Shown: piece by piece, positions 32,822 through 42,593 of the stretch
How positions within the stretch are numbered: position 1 is the first letter of the stretch
Layout: every line of letters begins with the position of its first letter
From: Aliarcobacter cibarius
Lineage (GTDB): Bacteria; Campylobacterota; Campylobacteria; Campylobacterales; Arcobacteraceae
Assembly: GCF_013372265.1 (NCBI RefSeq)
Contig: NZ_CP054051.1
Span: forward strand, 1,252,587-1,316,586
Direction: 5' to 3'
DNA length: 64,000 bases
Translations under genes and position numbers: made by a program
The notes under the pieces: generated by a model
The model's input: only the letters and a program-made list of their open reading frames with translations
What the model was told of the DNA's origin: nothing
Databases searched by the model: none

Positions 32822-33394
32822 TTAAATCTCTACCCTACTTTGTATAGCTTTTGACAGGGATAATATATCAACATTTTCCAAACTAACTCCAGTAGGAACA
32901 CCTTGGGCTATTTTTGTAAACTGAAGATCATAATTTTTTAATTTACTCTCAATAAACAATATAAATGCATCGTTTGCAATAGATGGTGTTATAGCAAATA
33001 ATATACTTTTTACACCATTGTTTATTATAAAATTTTCAAGAAGATTTATTTTATCTTGTTCTAATTCATCAATTACAAAATATCTTCCATCAAATGTTTT
33101 TGAATCTTCAATAATAAAAATATCTTTGGCGCTTTGAACAATACAAAGTTTTTCTCCAACTCTACTTTCATCTAGGCAAAACTCACAAATTTCATGCTCA
33201 CTCATAGAACCACATCTTTTACATTTAGTAATATTTTTGAGAGCATTCTCGATACTATGGGCAAGTTTTATACCACAGTAATTATCATTCATTACAATAT
33301 GATATGCAAGCCTCAGTGCTGATTTTTTACCTACAGTAGGAAGCGATTCAAAAGCTTCAACTAATTCATAAAATTTTTCTAGTCCTCTATTCAT
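32822..33394 (-). CDS. recR: RecR, recombination mediator
   Basis: A 190-residue protein of RecFOR gap repair. It has an N-terminal helix-hairpin-helix region (LVEAFESLPTVGKKSALRLAYH), a four-Cys zinc finger (CKRCGSMSEHEICEFC) and a Toprim domain (CIVQSAKDIFIIE). The Campylobacterota form is a little shorter than E. coli RecR. Five bases separate it from the start of the 58-residue gene downstream. Confidence 0.95.
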   Translation of the reverse strand: MNRGLEKFYELVEAFESLPTVGKKSALRLAYHIVMNDNYCGIKLAHSIENALKNITKCKRCGSMSEHEICEFCLDESRVGEKLCIVQSAKDIFIIEDSKTFDGRYFVIDELEQDKINLLENFIINNGVKSILFAITPSIANDAFILFIESKLKNYDLQFTKIAQGVPTGVSLENVDILSLSKAIQSRVEI

Positions 33395-33497
33395 TTTGGG
33401 ATTATATCTAAATAAAAATTAATCGATTAATTTATAATTATTATTTTTTTTGATAACATACGGCTTTTAAAAATTATTATTTTATGGAGAATTAGTT

Positions 33498-34610
33498 TTG
33501 GTTGAAATTGACTATTATGAATTATTAGAAATAGAGAGAAATGCTGATAAAACTGTTATAAAAAAGGCATATAGAAAACTAGCTATGCAATATCATCCAG
33601 ATAAAAACCCAGGGAATAGTGAAGCTGAAGAAAAATTTAAAGCGATAAATGAAGCCTATCAAGTTTTAAGTGATGATGAAAAAAGAGCTATCTATGATAG
33701 ATACGGAAAAGCTGGTCTTGAAGGACATGGTCAAAGAGGCGCAGGAGGATTTGGCGGTTTTGATGATCTAGGTTCTATTTTTGAAGAGATGTTTGGATTT
33801 GGAAGAAGCCAAAGAAGAGAAAGAAAGACATATAACTACAATTTAGATATGGTTTTTGATTTAACTTTAGAATTTAATGAAGCTGTATTTGGATGTAAAA
33901 AAGATATTAGTTATAAATATAAAACTTCTTGTAAACCTTGTAGTGGAACAGGTGCTAAAGATGGTAAGTTGGAAAACTGTAGAACTTGTGCTGGACAAGG
34001 TCAAGTTCATTCAAGACAAGGATTCATGACTTTTGCTCAAACTTGTCCTACTTGTGCTGGAAGTGGAAAAGCTAAAGTAAACGCTTGTAAATCATGCAAT
34101 GGTTTAGGATATGAAGAGCAAAGTGATAATTTCAAAGTTGATATTCCAGAAGGAATAAATGATGGAATGAGAATGAGAGTTTCAAATAAAGGAAATATCG
34201 CTCCAAATGGTCAAAGAGGAGATTTATATCTTCAAATAAAAGTAAAAGAAGATAGTCATTTTGTAAGACACGATGATGATATCTATTTTGAAGCTCCTAT
34301 TTTCTTCACACAAGTAGCTTTAGGTGCAAAAATAAAAGTTCCATCTTTAAGAGGTGAACTTGAGCTTGAAATTCCAAAAGGTGCTAAAGATAAACAACAA
34401 TTTACTTTTAGAAATGAGGGAGTTAAATCAGCTCAAGGATATGGAAAAGGCGATTTAATAGTTCAAATAAAAATTGAATATCCAAAAAGCTTAAATGAAG
34501 AACAAAAAGAGTTACTTCACAAACTTCAAGAAAGCTTCGGAGTTGAAAGTACTCCTCATGAAACAAAATTTGAAGGAATGTTTGACAAAGTTAAAAAATG
34601 GTTTTCATAA
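33498..34610 (+). CDS. dnaJ: DnaJ, Hsp40 co-chaperone
   Basis: Stimulates DnaK ATPase and delivers unfolded proteins. The 370-residue product has a J domain with the HPD motif (YHPDKN), a Gly/Phe linker ([10 protein letters not shown]), four zinc-finger repeats CxxCxGxG ([32 protein letters not shown]) and the two C-terminal beta domains. The start appears to be TTG, after a GGAG ribosome site. It begins a short plus-strand pair with the orphan gene at 34641. Confidence 0.97.
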   Translation: MVEIDYYELLEIERNADKTVIKKAYRKLAMQYHPDKNPGNSEAEEKFKAINEAYQVLSDDEKRAIYDRYGKAGLEGHGQRGAGGFGGFDDLGSIFEEMFGFGRSQRRERKTYNYNLDMVFDLTLEFNEAVFGCKKDISYKYKTSCKPCSGTGAKDGKLENCRTCAGQGQVHSRQGFMTFAQTCPTCAGSGKAKVNACKSCNGLGYEEQSDNFKVDIPEGINDGMRMRVSNKGNIAPNGQRGDLYLQIKVKEDSHFVRHDDDIYFEAPIFFTQVALGAKIKVPSLRGELELEIPKGAKDKQQFTFRNEGVKSAQGYGKGDLIVQIKIEYPKSLNEEQKELLHKLQESFGVESTPHETKFEGMFDKVKKWFS

Positions 34611-34640
34611 ATTTATAAAAAGAACAATTGGGGGAATAAA

Positions 34641-35231
34641 ATGAAATTTGAGTATGTAGGATATAAACCAATAATAAATCAGCATGGTGTATCTTTTAAA
34701 CAAGGTAAGGATGATAAATATATTTATTTACCATTTATTTATGAAATTTTAGATGCAGTTAATAGCGACTATGATACAAATAAAAATCACTCATACTCAA
34801 TTAAAATTGATAATTCAAATATAGATAAATTATATAAACAACTTTTATCTTTAAATCCAGATTTAGAAAATAAAATAAATTTAGAATTGGAAGAATATAA
34901 AAAGCATATACAAAACAAATACAATGAGATTGAAAATAGACATAATATGAATGAAATTGAAAAATATGTTTACATCAATAATCTTAAATCAATGGAAATG
35001 TATAGAATAAATAGAGCAAAAAACAAAATCTTTTATTATGCAGCTGTGTATGCAATAGCTAATTTAATTAAAATTAAAAAAATAAAAAAGTTAGAAATAC
35101 CTTTTAATGAGAAGTTTTGGCATACCTTAAAAACTTTACAAGGTGTTTTATCTGCTGAAAGAGTAAGTTGTAATTTAGTTACATATGAAAAAGATAATTC
35201 TATAAATCTTATATTCACTACAAATCTATAA
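34641..35231 (+). CDS. Uncharacterised 196-residue protein downstream of dnaJ
   Basis: A soluble, Lys/Asn/Tyr-rich protein with no signal peptide or membrane span. A central region of about 60 residues (from YKQLLSLNPDLENK to AKNKIFYYA) is predicted by eye to be helical. The ribosome site GGGGG lies before the ATG, and dnaJ ends 30 bases upstream, so co-transcription is likely. I recognise no family. Its stop codon lies inside a perfect hairpin shared with the convergent gene. Confidence 0.7.
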   Translation: MKFEYVGYKPIINQHGVSFKQGKDDKYIYLPFIYEILDAVNSDYDTNKNHSYSIKIDNSNIDKLYKQLLSLNPDLENKINLELEEYKKHIQNKYNEIENRHNMNEIEKYVYINNLKSMEMYRINRAKNKIFYYAAVYAIANLIKIKKIKKLEIPFNEKFWHTLKTLQGVLSAERVSCNLVTYEKDNSINLIFTTNL

Positions 35232-35255
35232 TCAAAATTGTTTGATTATAGATTT
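35222..35255. terminator. Bidirectional terminator between two convergent orphan genes
   Basis: AAATCTATAATCAAA (35222-35236) and TTTGATTATAGATTT (35241-35255) form a 15-bp perfect stem with an ATTG loop. Both stop codons fall within it, and the two genes abut at 35231/35232. Confidence 0.8.
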
Positions 35256-35873
35256 ATTAATTTCTTCAAGTTCTTTGTAGTTTTTTATAATTTCATCATA
35301 CTCTTTTGAATAATTATCATATAAAAAAGAGTATTTGTTATTTTTTTCCTTATATTTATCGTAACCTTTTTTATAATTAGAAGATAAAGAGTCTAAAAAA
35401 TCAAAAGAGTTTACTTTTAACAAAATATCATCTAAATCATTTTTACTAATATTATTTTTATTTCCATTTATGGAATAAGATAGAGACATATGTAACAAAT
35501 CAAACAATGAAGTATTATCAAATTTTGCTTTTAAATAATTGTTTTTATCACTAAATTTACTACTTAAATAATCATATCCAGAACTTATAGGTTTTTTTAA
35601 AATAGAGTTAAAAAGAGTCTTACTTAATATTTCATCTTTTGAAAAAAATGTAGCCATTTTAAGATTTTTTGCTAATATTTTTTCATCTTCATCTGTATAT
35701 TTTTCTTCTATCTCTTCTATACTTAAAGTTTTAATATCTTCATAAGTTAAAGATATATTTGTAGTATTCTTAATACTATTTATAGTATTAAGAAATTCAT
35801 CATTTTTCTTCTTTATTTCAGTTGATTTTACATCAAAATCTCTATTTGATATGGCTAAATTGGGAGTTATCAT
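35232..35873 (-). CDS. Uncharacterised 213-residue helical protein
   Basis: Begins MITPNLAISNRDFDVKSTEI. It is soluble, charged and probably helical throughout, with a coiled-coil-like C-terminus (YDEIIKNYKELEEINKSI). The short ordered start and Asn/Ser-rich body recall secreted or flagellum-associated proteins, but no clear motif supports that. It is transcribed alone, 27 bases downstream of the DUF455 gene on the same strand. Confidence 0.65.
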   Translation of the reverse strand: MITPNLAISNRDFDVKSTEIKKKNDEFLNTINSIKNTTNISLTYEDIKTLSIEEIEEKYTDEDEKILAKNLKMATFFSKDEILSKTLFNSILKKPISSGYDYLSSKFSDKNNYLKAKFDNTSLFDLLHMSLSYSINGNKNNISKNDLDDILLKVNSFDFLDSLSSNYKKGYDKYKEKNNKYSFLYDNYSKEYDEIIKNYKELEEINKSIIKQF

Positions 35874-35900
35874 ATTAATATCCTAGTAAAATAAAATCAA

Positions 35901-36719
35901 TTAGTAACAATCGTCTTTTTTTGATAAAAATTTAAGTTCATCACACGAAAAACCAGCTTCTTTTCTAGCAATAAAATTTAAATCCATTTTTCTTCGTGTA
36001 CTACCTGGAAAAATTCTTTCAATAGCTTTATAATATGTATTTATTGGGTCAAGATTTAACCTTTTACATTCATATTTAAACCAAAAATCACCTTTTCGAA
36101 CATGTTCAACTTCTTCGTCTAAAATAATCTCTAGAGCTTTTATAAATTTCACATTAAATTCATCTTTATTTGAATTTAGTTTTTGCATTATTTTCGGATT
36201 TTGATCGAGTCCATTTGCTTCTAAATATCTAGGAACACAAGCCATCCTACTTAGAAAATCGGGAGTTTGTTGCATAGCTTCAAAAAGATTTTTATGAACA
36301 TCAAATTCTCCATAAAAGCCACCTAATTCTTTTAGTAGTCTTTCTAACATTAGAAAATGTCTAATTTCATCATTTGCCACTTCTAACCAATCTTTATAAT
36401 ATTCAATTGGCATATTTTGGTATCTCAAAGCTGCATCTAGTGCTAAATCAATTGCACTGTATTCAATGTGTAAAATTGTATGAACTAAATATTTTTTTCC
36501 TTCAATTGATTTGAAATTTTTAATTGGTGGTAAAGCAGTTGGTTTTATAGTATTAAGAAAACTTGAATATGATGGATTATTTAATACTGGTGCTTGATAA
36601 TTATTATCAAAACTTATATCATTTTTTAAAAAACATTCGTAAAATTCATTGAACATTCTAAATTTATTTTCTGCTACATTCTCAATCAAAATAGCTTCAA
36701 GAGTAGAAAAATAATCCAT
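35901..36719 (-). CDS. DUF455 ferritin-like protein
   Basis: A 272-residue protein of the DUF455 family, a four-helix ferritin-like fold. Candidate di-metal ligands are Glu86 (LHIEYSAID), Glu118 and His121 (NDEIRHF), and Glu202/Glu205/His206 (DEEVEHV). These suggest a di-iron or Fe/Mn carboxylate oxidase or hydroxylase. The physiological substrate is unknown. It is divergent from the MBL hydrolase gene. Confidence 0.85.
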   Translation of the reverse strand: MDYFSTLEAILIENVAENKFRMFNEFYECFLKNDISFDNNYQAPVLNNPSYSSFLNTIKPTALPPIKNFKSIEGKKYLVHTILHIEYSAIDLALDAALRYQNMPIEYYKDWLEVANDEIRHFLMLERLLKELGGFYGEFDVHKNLFEAMQQTPDFLSRMACVPRYLEANGLDQNPKIMQKLNSNKDEFNVKFIKALEIILDEEVEHVRKGDFWFKYECKRLNLDPINTYYKAIERIFPGSTRRKMDLNFIARKEAGFSCDELKFLSKKDDCY

Positions 36720-36773
36720 AAATTAACCTTTTTTTGATATAATCAGTCAAATTCTAGCAAAGTAAGGTTTAAA

Positions 36774-37373
36774 ATGAATATAAAAGTTCATCCTATGGGT
36801 GATTATGGGACTAATTGTTATATTGTTACTATTGACGATAAAGATTTTATAATTGATCCAGGAGTTGGTGCTACTGCTTGGATTAAACAAAATGTTGAAA
36901 ATCCTGTTGCTGTGTTAAATACTCATGGGCATTTTGATCATATTTGGTCTAATCAAGAGGTAAAGGAACTTTTTAATATAAAACTTTATGTACCAAAAGA
37001 TGATGAATTTATGTTGACTTTAAATCCTTATAATCTAGGAATGCCTCCATCTTATGCAGATATTTTGGTAAATTCTGATGAAGAACTTGAAATTGCTGGT
37101 GTTAAAGTAAAATTTCATCATTTTCCAGGACATACTCCAGGATGTAGTGTAATAGAGATAAATAAAACACTTTTTAGTGGAGACTTTATATTTAGTGGAA
37201 CTATTGGAAGGTTTGATTTTCCTATGTCAAATGAAAAAGATATGAAAAAAAGTCTTCAAAAAATATTAAAATGGGAAGATAATTATCATATCTATCCAGG
37301 TCATGGTTCGAAAACAACCTTAAATAATGAGATTCAAACTATTAAGCAGTGGGAAAAATATATAAAGGCTTGA
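36774..37373 (+). CDS. MBL-fold metal-dependent hydrolase (glyoxalase II-like)
   Basis: A 199-residue metallo-beta-lactamase fold protein with THGHFDHIW (His51, His53, Asp55, His56), HFPGHTPGC, the FSGDFIF aspartate and a late IYPGHGS histidine, a complete two-metal site. Its size fits the small hydroxyacylglutathione-hydrolase-like enzymes; the substrate is unknown. The next gene begins five bases after its stop. Confidence 0.9.
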   Translation: MNIKVHPMGDYGTNCYIVTIDDKDFIIDPGVGATAWIKQNVENPVAVLNTHGHFDHIWSNQEVKELFNIKLYVPKDDEFMLTLNPYNLGMPPSYADILVNSDEELEIAGVKVKFHHFPGHTPGCSVIEINKTLFSGDFIFSGTIGRFDFPMSNEKDMKKSLQKILKWEDNYHIYPGHGSKTTLNNEIQTIKQWEKYIKA

Positions 37374-37378
37374 AATAT

Positions 37379-38281
37379 ATGCAGTATTCTTGTGAATTAA
37401 TAATAAATGAAAATGATAAGTTGAAAGTTTCAGACTTAGACAAAAGTGCTTTAAATATTTTTGAATATTTAAAACTACATCACAACATAAATGCTATAAA
37501 AATAGATATTTCTAAAAAAGATATAAAAGAAAACATTTTTTCTTTATTTGATTTAGATACAAATTATATTGAATTTTCTATGGAATTTTCACAAAATATT
37601 GACACTAAAATTATATTTATTTTTTTACTAAGAGATGAAAACGAAAAAGAATTAGTTTTACAAGATTTTGATAAGATAAAAATGTCTTTAAATCTTTTTT
37701 CACAATCTTTATATAATAAATATATGGAAAAGACAATAAATGATTTATCTTTAATTGATCCAGTTACTAGTTCGTACAATCGTACTTATTTAAATAATTA
37801 TGTTTCAAATTTATTAAGTCTTTCAAATAGGGAACAAAAAAAAGTAGCTTTTATAAAAATTGGAATAGATCACTTTAAAGCTGTACTTGATGAATTTGAT
37901 TATGAAGTTGGTGATAAAGTTTTAAAAGCTTTGGCAAATTCATTGAAAAGTAGTGTGAGAGAATCTGATATTGTAATAAAAATTTCAAATGATGAATTTT
38001 TAGTAATTTTATTAAATGTTATTTCTGATACAAATGCTGTTATGATTGCTGAAAAATTAATAAGTAATTTTAGTAAAGAAAGTGTAATTGTAAATGAATC
38101 AAATAAACAAACTTTAATGAAAACAATTTGTGGAGGAATATCAATTTTTCCAGATAATGCAACAACAATAGAGGAAATAATAAAAAAATCTGATATTGCG
38201 CTCTATGAAGCTAGAAATAGAGGTAGAGGGAAAGTTTTTTTATTTAATGATGAAGAAACAAATAAAATAGATTTATTTTAG
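37379..38281 (+). CDS. Degenerate GGDEF-domain protein (SNDEF)
   Basis: A 300-residue cytoplasmic protein. I use the ATG at 37379 (MQYSCEL), since the longer frame starts inside the upstream gene and AAAGG precedes this ATG. The N-terminal half is an unrecognised sensor-like region. The C-terminal 160 residues are a diguanylate-cyclase fold (DPVTSSYNRTYL, FIKIGIDHFKAVLDEF), but the signature reads SNDEF instead of GGDEF. An RESD I-site sits five residues before it. It probably binds c-di-GMP or GTP rather than making c-di-GMP. Confidence 0.83.
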   Translation: MQYSCELIINENDKLKVSDLDKSALNIFEYLKLHHNINAIKIDISKKDIKENIFSLFDLDTNYIEFSMEFSQNIDTKIIFIFLLRDENEKELVLQDFDKIKMSLNLFSQSLYNKYMEKTINDLSLIDPVTSSYNRTYLNNYVSNLLSLSNREQKKVAFIKIGIDHFKAVLDEFDYEVGDKVLKALANSLKSSVRESDIVIKISNDEFLVILLNVISDTNAVMIAEKLISNFSKESVIVNESNKQTLMKTICGGISIFPDNATTIEEIIKKSDIALYEARNRGRGKVFLFNDEETNKIDLF

Positions 38282-38288
38282 GAAATAT

Positions 38289-39284
38289 ATGAAACATAAA
38301 ATGATGGAATTAATAAAATCTTCTGCTACGAATGAATTCGCATACAAAGCATTAGAAAGTATATTTTCTCTTCAAGAACAACTAACATATTCTACAAATC
38401 TAAAACAACTCGCTGAAGATATTTTTAATTGGTTAAGTTATGAATTTAAAATTACAAATGTTGAATTTAGTTTATTTGACATAAATAAAAATAGTAAAGA
38501 TAAAATTTTTTCAAAAGGTGAAGAATTCTTTTTAGATGATGAATTATCTCATTTTTTCATTATAAATACACATATTAGTCTAAATGCCACTATCTCTTTT
38601 TGTGCAAATTCTAAATTGCATCACAAAATGATAGAGGATAATTATGAAACAATACAAGCTTCATTTTTTCAGATTAGTCCAATTATCCAAAGTTTAATTT
38701 TAAAGAAAAATTTTATTGAATCATCATCTCTTGATTCTGTTACAAATGTTTATAATAGAACTTATTTAATTCAAAATTTAACAAATCATTTGAGATTATC
38801 AAACAAAAATCAAGAAGAGATATATTTTTTAATGGTTGGAATTGATAGATTTAAAGCTGTAATTGATGAATTTGATTATGATATTGCAGATAAAGTTTTA
38901 GTTGAATTAGCAAGAGTTATTCACTCAAATATTGATAGTTTTGATTTAGTAGGAAGATTAGGTACAGATGAATTTTTGGTATCAATTTTAAATAATTCTA
39001 GTGAAAAACAAATAGAAGAACTTGCTCTAAAAATAATAGAAGATTTTGCAAATACTGATATAGTTGTAAATGATGCGAATAATCAAACATTGAAAAAAAC
39101 AATATGTATAGGAATGGATAAATTTGTTTTAAATTCAGAAAAAACAATAAATGAGTCAATAAAACATTCTGATATAGCGCTATATGAAGCAAAAAATAAA
39201 GGCAGATCTCAGTTCCTAAAATATAGTGATTTAACTGCTGCAGATGGTGTTGAAATTTTTGATGAATCTATAGAATTTTTTTAA
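38289..39284 (+). CDS. GGDEF-domain paralogue (GTDEF)
   Basis: A 331-residue tandem paralogue of the preceding gene, seven bases downstream. Shared blocks are SVTNVYNRTYL, RFKAVIDEFDYDIADKVL, and DIALYEAKNKGR. The signature is GTDEF, and the RxxD I-site of its neighbour is absent. The N-terminal half differs more. Activity is uncertain, since a Gly to Thr change in the A-site loop may reduce but need not abolish cyclase function. Confidence 0.83.
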   Translation: MKHKMMELIKSSATNEFAYKALESIFSLQEQLTYSTNLKQLAEDIFNWLSYEFKITNVEFSLFDINKNSKDKIFSKGEEFFLDDELSHFFIINTHISLNATISFCANSKLHHKMIEDNYETIQASFFQISPIIQSLILKKNFIESSSLDSVTNVYNRTYLIQNLTNHLRLSNKNQEEIYFLMVGIDRFKAVIDEFDYDIADKVLVELARVIHSNIDSFDLVGRLGTDEFLVSILNNSSEKQIEELALKIIEDFANTDIVVNDANNQTLKKTICIGMDKFVLNSEKTINESIKHSDIALYEAKNKGRSQFLKYSDLTAADGVEIFDESIEFF

Positions 39285-39341
39285 TAATATTTTAAACTCA
39301 TAAGTAATAGAATGATTAAACAATTATGAAAGGAGTTTAAA

Positions 39342-40172
39342 ATGCAAATAAATTCTAATAACTCTCTATTAAATCAAAATGTATATTTAAATGCAAATCA
39401 AGCACTGACTAGAATTGCTACGGGAATTGAATTAAATCGTTCAAGTGATAATGCTTCTAGTTTAGCAATAGCAAATAATTTATTGTCTCAATCAAGTGGT
39501 TATTCTCAAGCCATTGAAAATACAAACTCAGCAGTTGCAGCAACACAGATTACTTCTGGTGCAACAAATGAACAATCAAAGATTTTAGATAACATTAAAG
39601 AAAAACTTCTACAAGCTTCTACTGATACAACAAGTAAAGAAGGAAGAGATGCTATTTTAAAAGATATAAAATCTCAACTTGAACAATTTGATAAAATTGC
39701 AAGTAGTACAAATTATAATGGTCAAAGTTTACTTCAAAAAAGTGCTACGGATAATTCTGCTTCGAATATTCAACAGTATCAATCAGGATTAAAAGGTGAA
39801 AATCTCATTGAAACACCAGCAGTTCAGTCAAATACTACTGGATTGGGGCTTTCAAATTTAGTAAATCAAGATTCTTCTACTTTTACATCCGAAGTAGCAA
39901 GAAATTTTTTAGAGACAGTTGACAAAGCCAATAATGGGTTGAATACTATTAGAAGTGAAATGGGTTCTATTCAAAATCAACTTGAAAGTTCTGGAAGAAA
40001 TTTATTAACTCAAAGAACAAATACTCAAAATGCAGCTTCAATGTTTGATACAGATTATGCTAAAGAATCATCAAATTTTTCAAAACAAAATATATTAGCT
40101 AAAATTGGTGCTTTTGGACAAGCTCAATCAAGCTATATAAACCAACAAATAGTTTCTAGACTTATTGGTTAA
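39342..40172 (+). CDS. Flagellin, short D0/D1-only form
   Basis: A 276-residue flagellin. The N-terminal helices (LTRIATGIELNRSSDNASSLAIAN) and C-terminal helices (NAASMFDTDYAKESSNFSKQNIL, with the tail IVSRLIG) are standard D0/D1. The middle is only about 80 residues, so there is no surface D2/D3 domain. AAGGAG lies before the ATG. It may be a minor filament protein or the main one in a genus with small flagellins. No sigma-28 or sigma-54 promoter was clear upstream. Confidence 0.9.
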   Translation: MQINSNNSLLNQNVYLNANQALTRIATGIELNRSSDNASSLAIANNLLSQSSGYSQAIENTNSAVAATQITSGATNEQSKILDNIKEKLLQASTDTTSKEGRDAILKDIKSQLEQFDKIASSTNYNGQSLLQKSATDNSASNIQQYQSGLKGENLIETPAVQSNTTGLGLSNLVNQDSSTFTSEVARNFLETVDKANNGLNTIRSEMGSIQNQLESSGRNLLTQRTNTQNAASMFDTDYAKESSNFSKQNILAKIGAFGQAQSSYINQQIVSRLIG

Positions 40173-40179
40173 CTACTAG

Positions 40180-40202
40180 GGGTTTAAAGTTTTTTTAAAC
40201 CC
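40180..40202 (+). terminator. Terminator after flagellin
   Basis: GGGTTTAAA (40180-40188) and TTTAAACCC (40194-40202) make a 9-bp perfect stem, eight bases after the flagellin stop. The T run sits in the loop rather than after the stem, so termination strength is uncertain. Confidence 0.6.
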
Positions 40203-40345
40203 TCTACAATTTAAATCAAAATATTTATTTTTTTCCTAAAAAACATCTAAATAACTTCGTTATAATAGAACTATTAATACAATTATTCAACAATTTTTAG
40301 GTAGAATTACACAATTTTTAATTACACAGTAGGAGTTATATTTAA

Positions 40346-41722
40346 ATGAGTGCATCTATATTTAGAGAGTACGATATCAGAGGAATTTTTCAAAAAGAAT
40401 TAAATGAAGATATTGTAAAAAAAATTGGGTATTATTTGGCAAAATCTTTATTAAAAAGAGTTCCTAATGCTGTTTACATGGCAGTTGGTTATGACGCAAG
40501 ACTTCATTCACCAACTTTAAAAGGTTGGTTAAGTTCAGGAATAAATAAAGCTGGATTAAAAGTACTTGATATGGGATTAGTTCCAACTCCTGCAAATTAT
40601 TTTGCAAACTTTAATGAAATTGATGGTTTTAAATGTGATGGTTCTGTAATGATTACAGGTTCTCATAATCCTCCAGAATATAATGGATTTAAAATTACAT
40701 TAAATAAAGATCCATTTTTTGGTGAAGATATTTATGCTTTAGGAAGAGAGATTCTTGCTGATAACTCAACTATTGAAGATAATGAAGAAACAATAAAAAT
40801 AGATTGTAAAAATAGATATATTGATTATATTGTAAATCATTTTTCTCATTTAAAATTAACAAATAAAGAGTTTGTTTTTGATTGTGGAAATGGTGTTGCT
40901 GGTGTTGTTTTAGGTGAAATTCTAACAAAATTAAATATTAAACACAAAATTTTATTTGAAGAGCCAGATGGAAATTTCCCAAATCATCATCCAGATCCGA
41001 GTGATGAACATACATTAGAAGATATCAAAAAAGAACTTGCTAGTGGAAAATTTGATTTTGGATTTGCTTATGATGGAGATGCAGATAGAATTGCTCTACT
41101 TTCTCCAAAATATAACTTTAAAGGAGATATATTAGCCATATTCTTCTCTAAACATATTAAAAATCCAACAGTTATTGGTGAAGTTAAATGTTCGCAAGTT
41201 ATGTATGATACTATAAACTCTTATGGTAAAGCTATCATGTATAAAACAGGTCACTCAAACCTAAAAGTTAAAATAAAAGAGACAAATGCATCTTTTGCAG
41301 CTGAAGTATCAGGTCACTTATTTTTTAATGATAGATATTTTGGTTATGATGATGCAATTTATGCAACATTCAGAGCTTTAGAGTTGATTGATCAAGGTTT
41401 TGATTTTGATAAAGAGTATGAAGCATTACCAAAAGTATATTCAACTCCTGAAATAAATATAACTGTAACAGAAGAGACAAAGTTTAAAATTATTGAAGAT
41501 TTAAAAGTAGCTTTACAAAATCCATCTTCAGATTTTCCAAAAATTAAAGATATCATAACAGTTGATGGTGTAAGAGTTATTTTTGAAAAAGGTTGGGGAT
41601 TAGTAAGAGCTAGTAATACAACTCCAAAATTAGTAACAAGATTTGAAGCAGATACAAAAGAAAATGCAAAAATATATGAAGATGCATTAATAAAATTATT
41701 TAACAACTTAAAAGGAAACTAA
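40346..41722 (+). CDS. Phosphomannomutase/phosphoglucomutase
   Basis: A 458-residue alpha-D-phosphohexomutase. It has the phosphoserine loop MITGSHNPPEYNGFK, the Mg loop AYDGDADRIAL, the sugar-binding loop (AEVSGHLFF) and the C-terminal phosphate site (VRASNTTPKLVTRFE). It interconverts mannose or glucose 6- and 1-phosphates for LPS and nucleotide sugars. It is first of a tight set with galU (one-base gap) and pgi. Confidence 0.93.
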   Translation: MSASIFREYDIRGIFQKELNEDIVKKIGYYLAKSLLKRVPNAVYMAVGYDARLHSPTLKGWLSSGINKAGLKVLDMGLVPTPANYFANFNEIDGFKCDGSVMITGSHNPPEYNGFKITLNKDPFFGEDIYALGREILADNSTIEDNEETIKIDCKNRYIDYIVNHFSHLKLTNKEFVFDCGNGVAGVVLGEILTKLNIKHKILFEEPDGNFPNHHPDPSDEHTLEDIKKELASGKFDFGFAYDGDADRIALLSPKYNFKGDILAIFFSKHIKNPTVIGEVKCSQVMYDTINSYGKAIMYKTGHSNLKVKIKETNASFAAEVSGHLFFNDRYFGYDDAIYATFRALELIDQGFDFDKEYEALPKVYSTPEINITVTEETKFKIIEDLKVALQNPSSDFPKIKDIITVDGVRVIFEKGWGLVRASNTTPKLVTRFEADTKENAKIYEDALIKLFNNLKGN

Positions 41723-41723
41723 G

Positions 41724-42593
41724 ATGACAAATCCAATCAAAAAATGTTTATTCCCAGCTGCTGGTTATGGTACAAGATTTTTACCTGCAACAAAAGCGAC
41801 ACCAAAAGAGATGCTACCTGTATTAACTAAACCTTTAATTCAATATGGGGTTGAAGAAGCACTTGCTGCTGGTATCGAAAATATGGCAATAGTTACGGGA
41901 AGAGGAAAAAGAGCAATTGAAGATCACTTTGATATCTCTTATGAGCTTGAACACCAAATTAAAGGAACAAGTAAAGAGCACTATTTAACAGAAATTAGAA
42001 GTGTTATTACAAAATGTACTTTTTCATATACTAGACAAATAGAGATGAAAGGTTTAGGACATGCAATTTTATGTGGTGAAAATTTAATTGGTGACCAACC
42101 TTTTGCTGTTCTATTAGCAGATGACTTGTGTGATTCATCTTCAAAAGGTGTTTTATCTCAGATGGTTGATTTATACAAAAAATACCACTGTTCTATTGTT
42201 GCAATTGAAGAGATTCCAAAAGAAGATACAAATAAATATGGAGTTATTGCAGGAAATGAGATAGAACCAGGTATCTTTATGGTAAAAGACATGGTTGAAA
42301 AACCTGAACCTGAAGTAGCACCTTCAAATTTAGCAATCATTGGAAGATATATTTTAACACCAGATATTTTTGATATCATCAGAGAAACAAAACCAGGAAA
42401 AGGTGGAGAAATTCAAATTACAGATGCATTACTTACTCAAGCAAGAAAAGGTATGGTTTTAGCATATAAATTTGAAGGACAAAGATTTGACTGTGGAAGT
42501 ATTGATGGATTTGTAAAAGCAACAAATTACTTTTATGATAAATCAATAAAAGATGACAAAAAACAAGAAAAAAAAGATAACGGTAAAAAATAA
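41724..42593 (+). CDS. galU: GalU, UTP--glucose-1-phosphate uridylyltransferase
   Basis: Makes UDP-glucose. The 289-residue product has the nucleotide-binding start FPAAGYGTRFLPATKATPKE, LLADDLCD and the VEKPEPEVAPSNLAIIGRY segment typical of bacterial GalU. The C-terminal tail is Lys-rich. The stop overlaps the pgi start (TAATG). Together with the mutase upstream it supplies activated glucose for envelope polysaccharide. Confidence 0.96.
   Translation: MTNPIKKCLFPAAGYGTRFLPATKATPKEMLPVLTKPLIQYGVEEALAAGIENMAIVTGRGKRAIEDHFDISYELEHQIKGTSKEHYLTEIRSVITKCTFSYTRQIEMKGLGHAILCGENLIGDQPFAVLLADDLCDSSSKGVLSQMVDLYKKYHCSIVAIEEIPKEDTNKYGVIAGNEIEPGIFMVKDMVEKPEPEVAPSNLAIIGRYILTPDIFDIIRETKPGKGGEIQITDALLTQARKGMVLAYKFEGQRFDCGSIDGFVKATNYFYDKSIKDDKKQEKKDNGKK

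Noticed and set aside
39285-39341. Sigma-54 or sigma-28 promoter before the flagellin gene
   Set aside because: No GG...GC pair or convincing sigma-28 box could be read in the 57-bp gap or close upstream.
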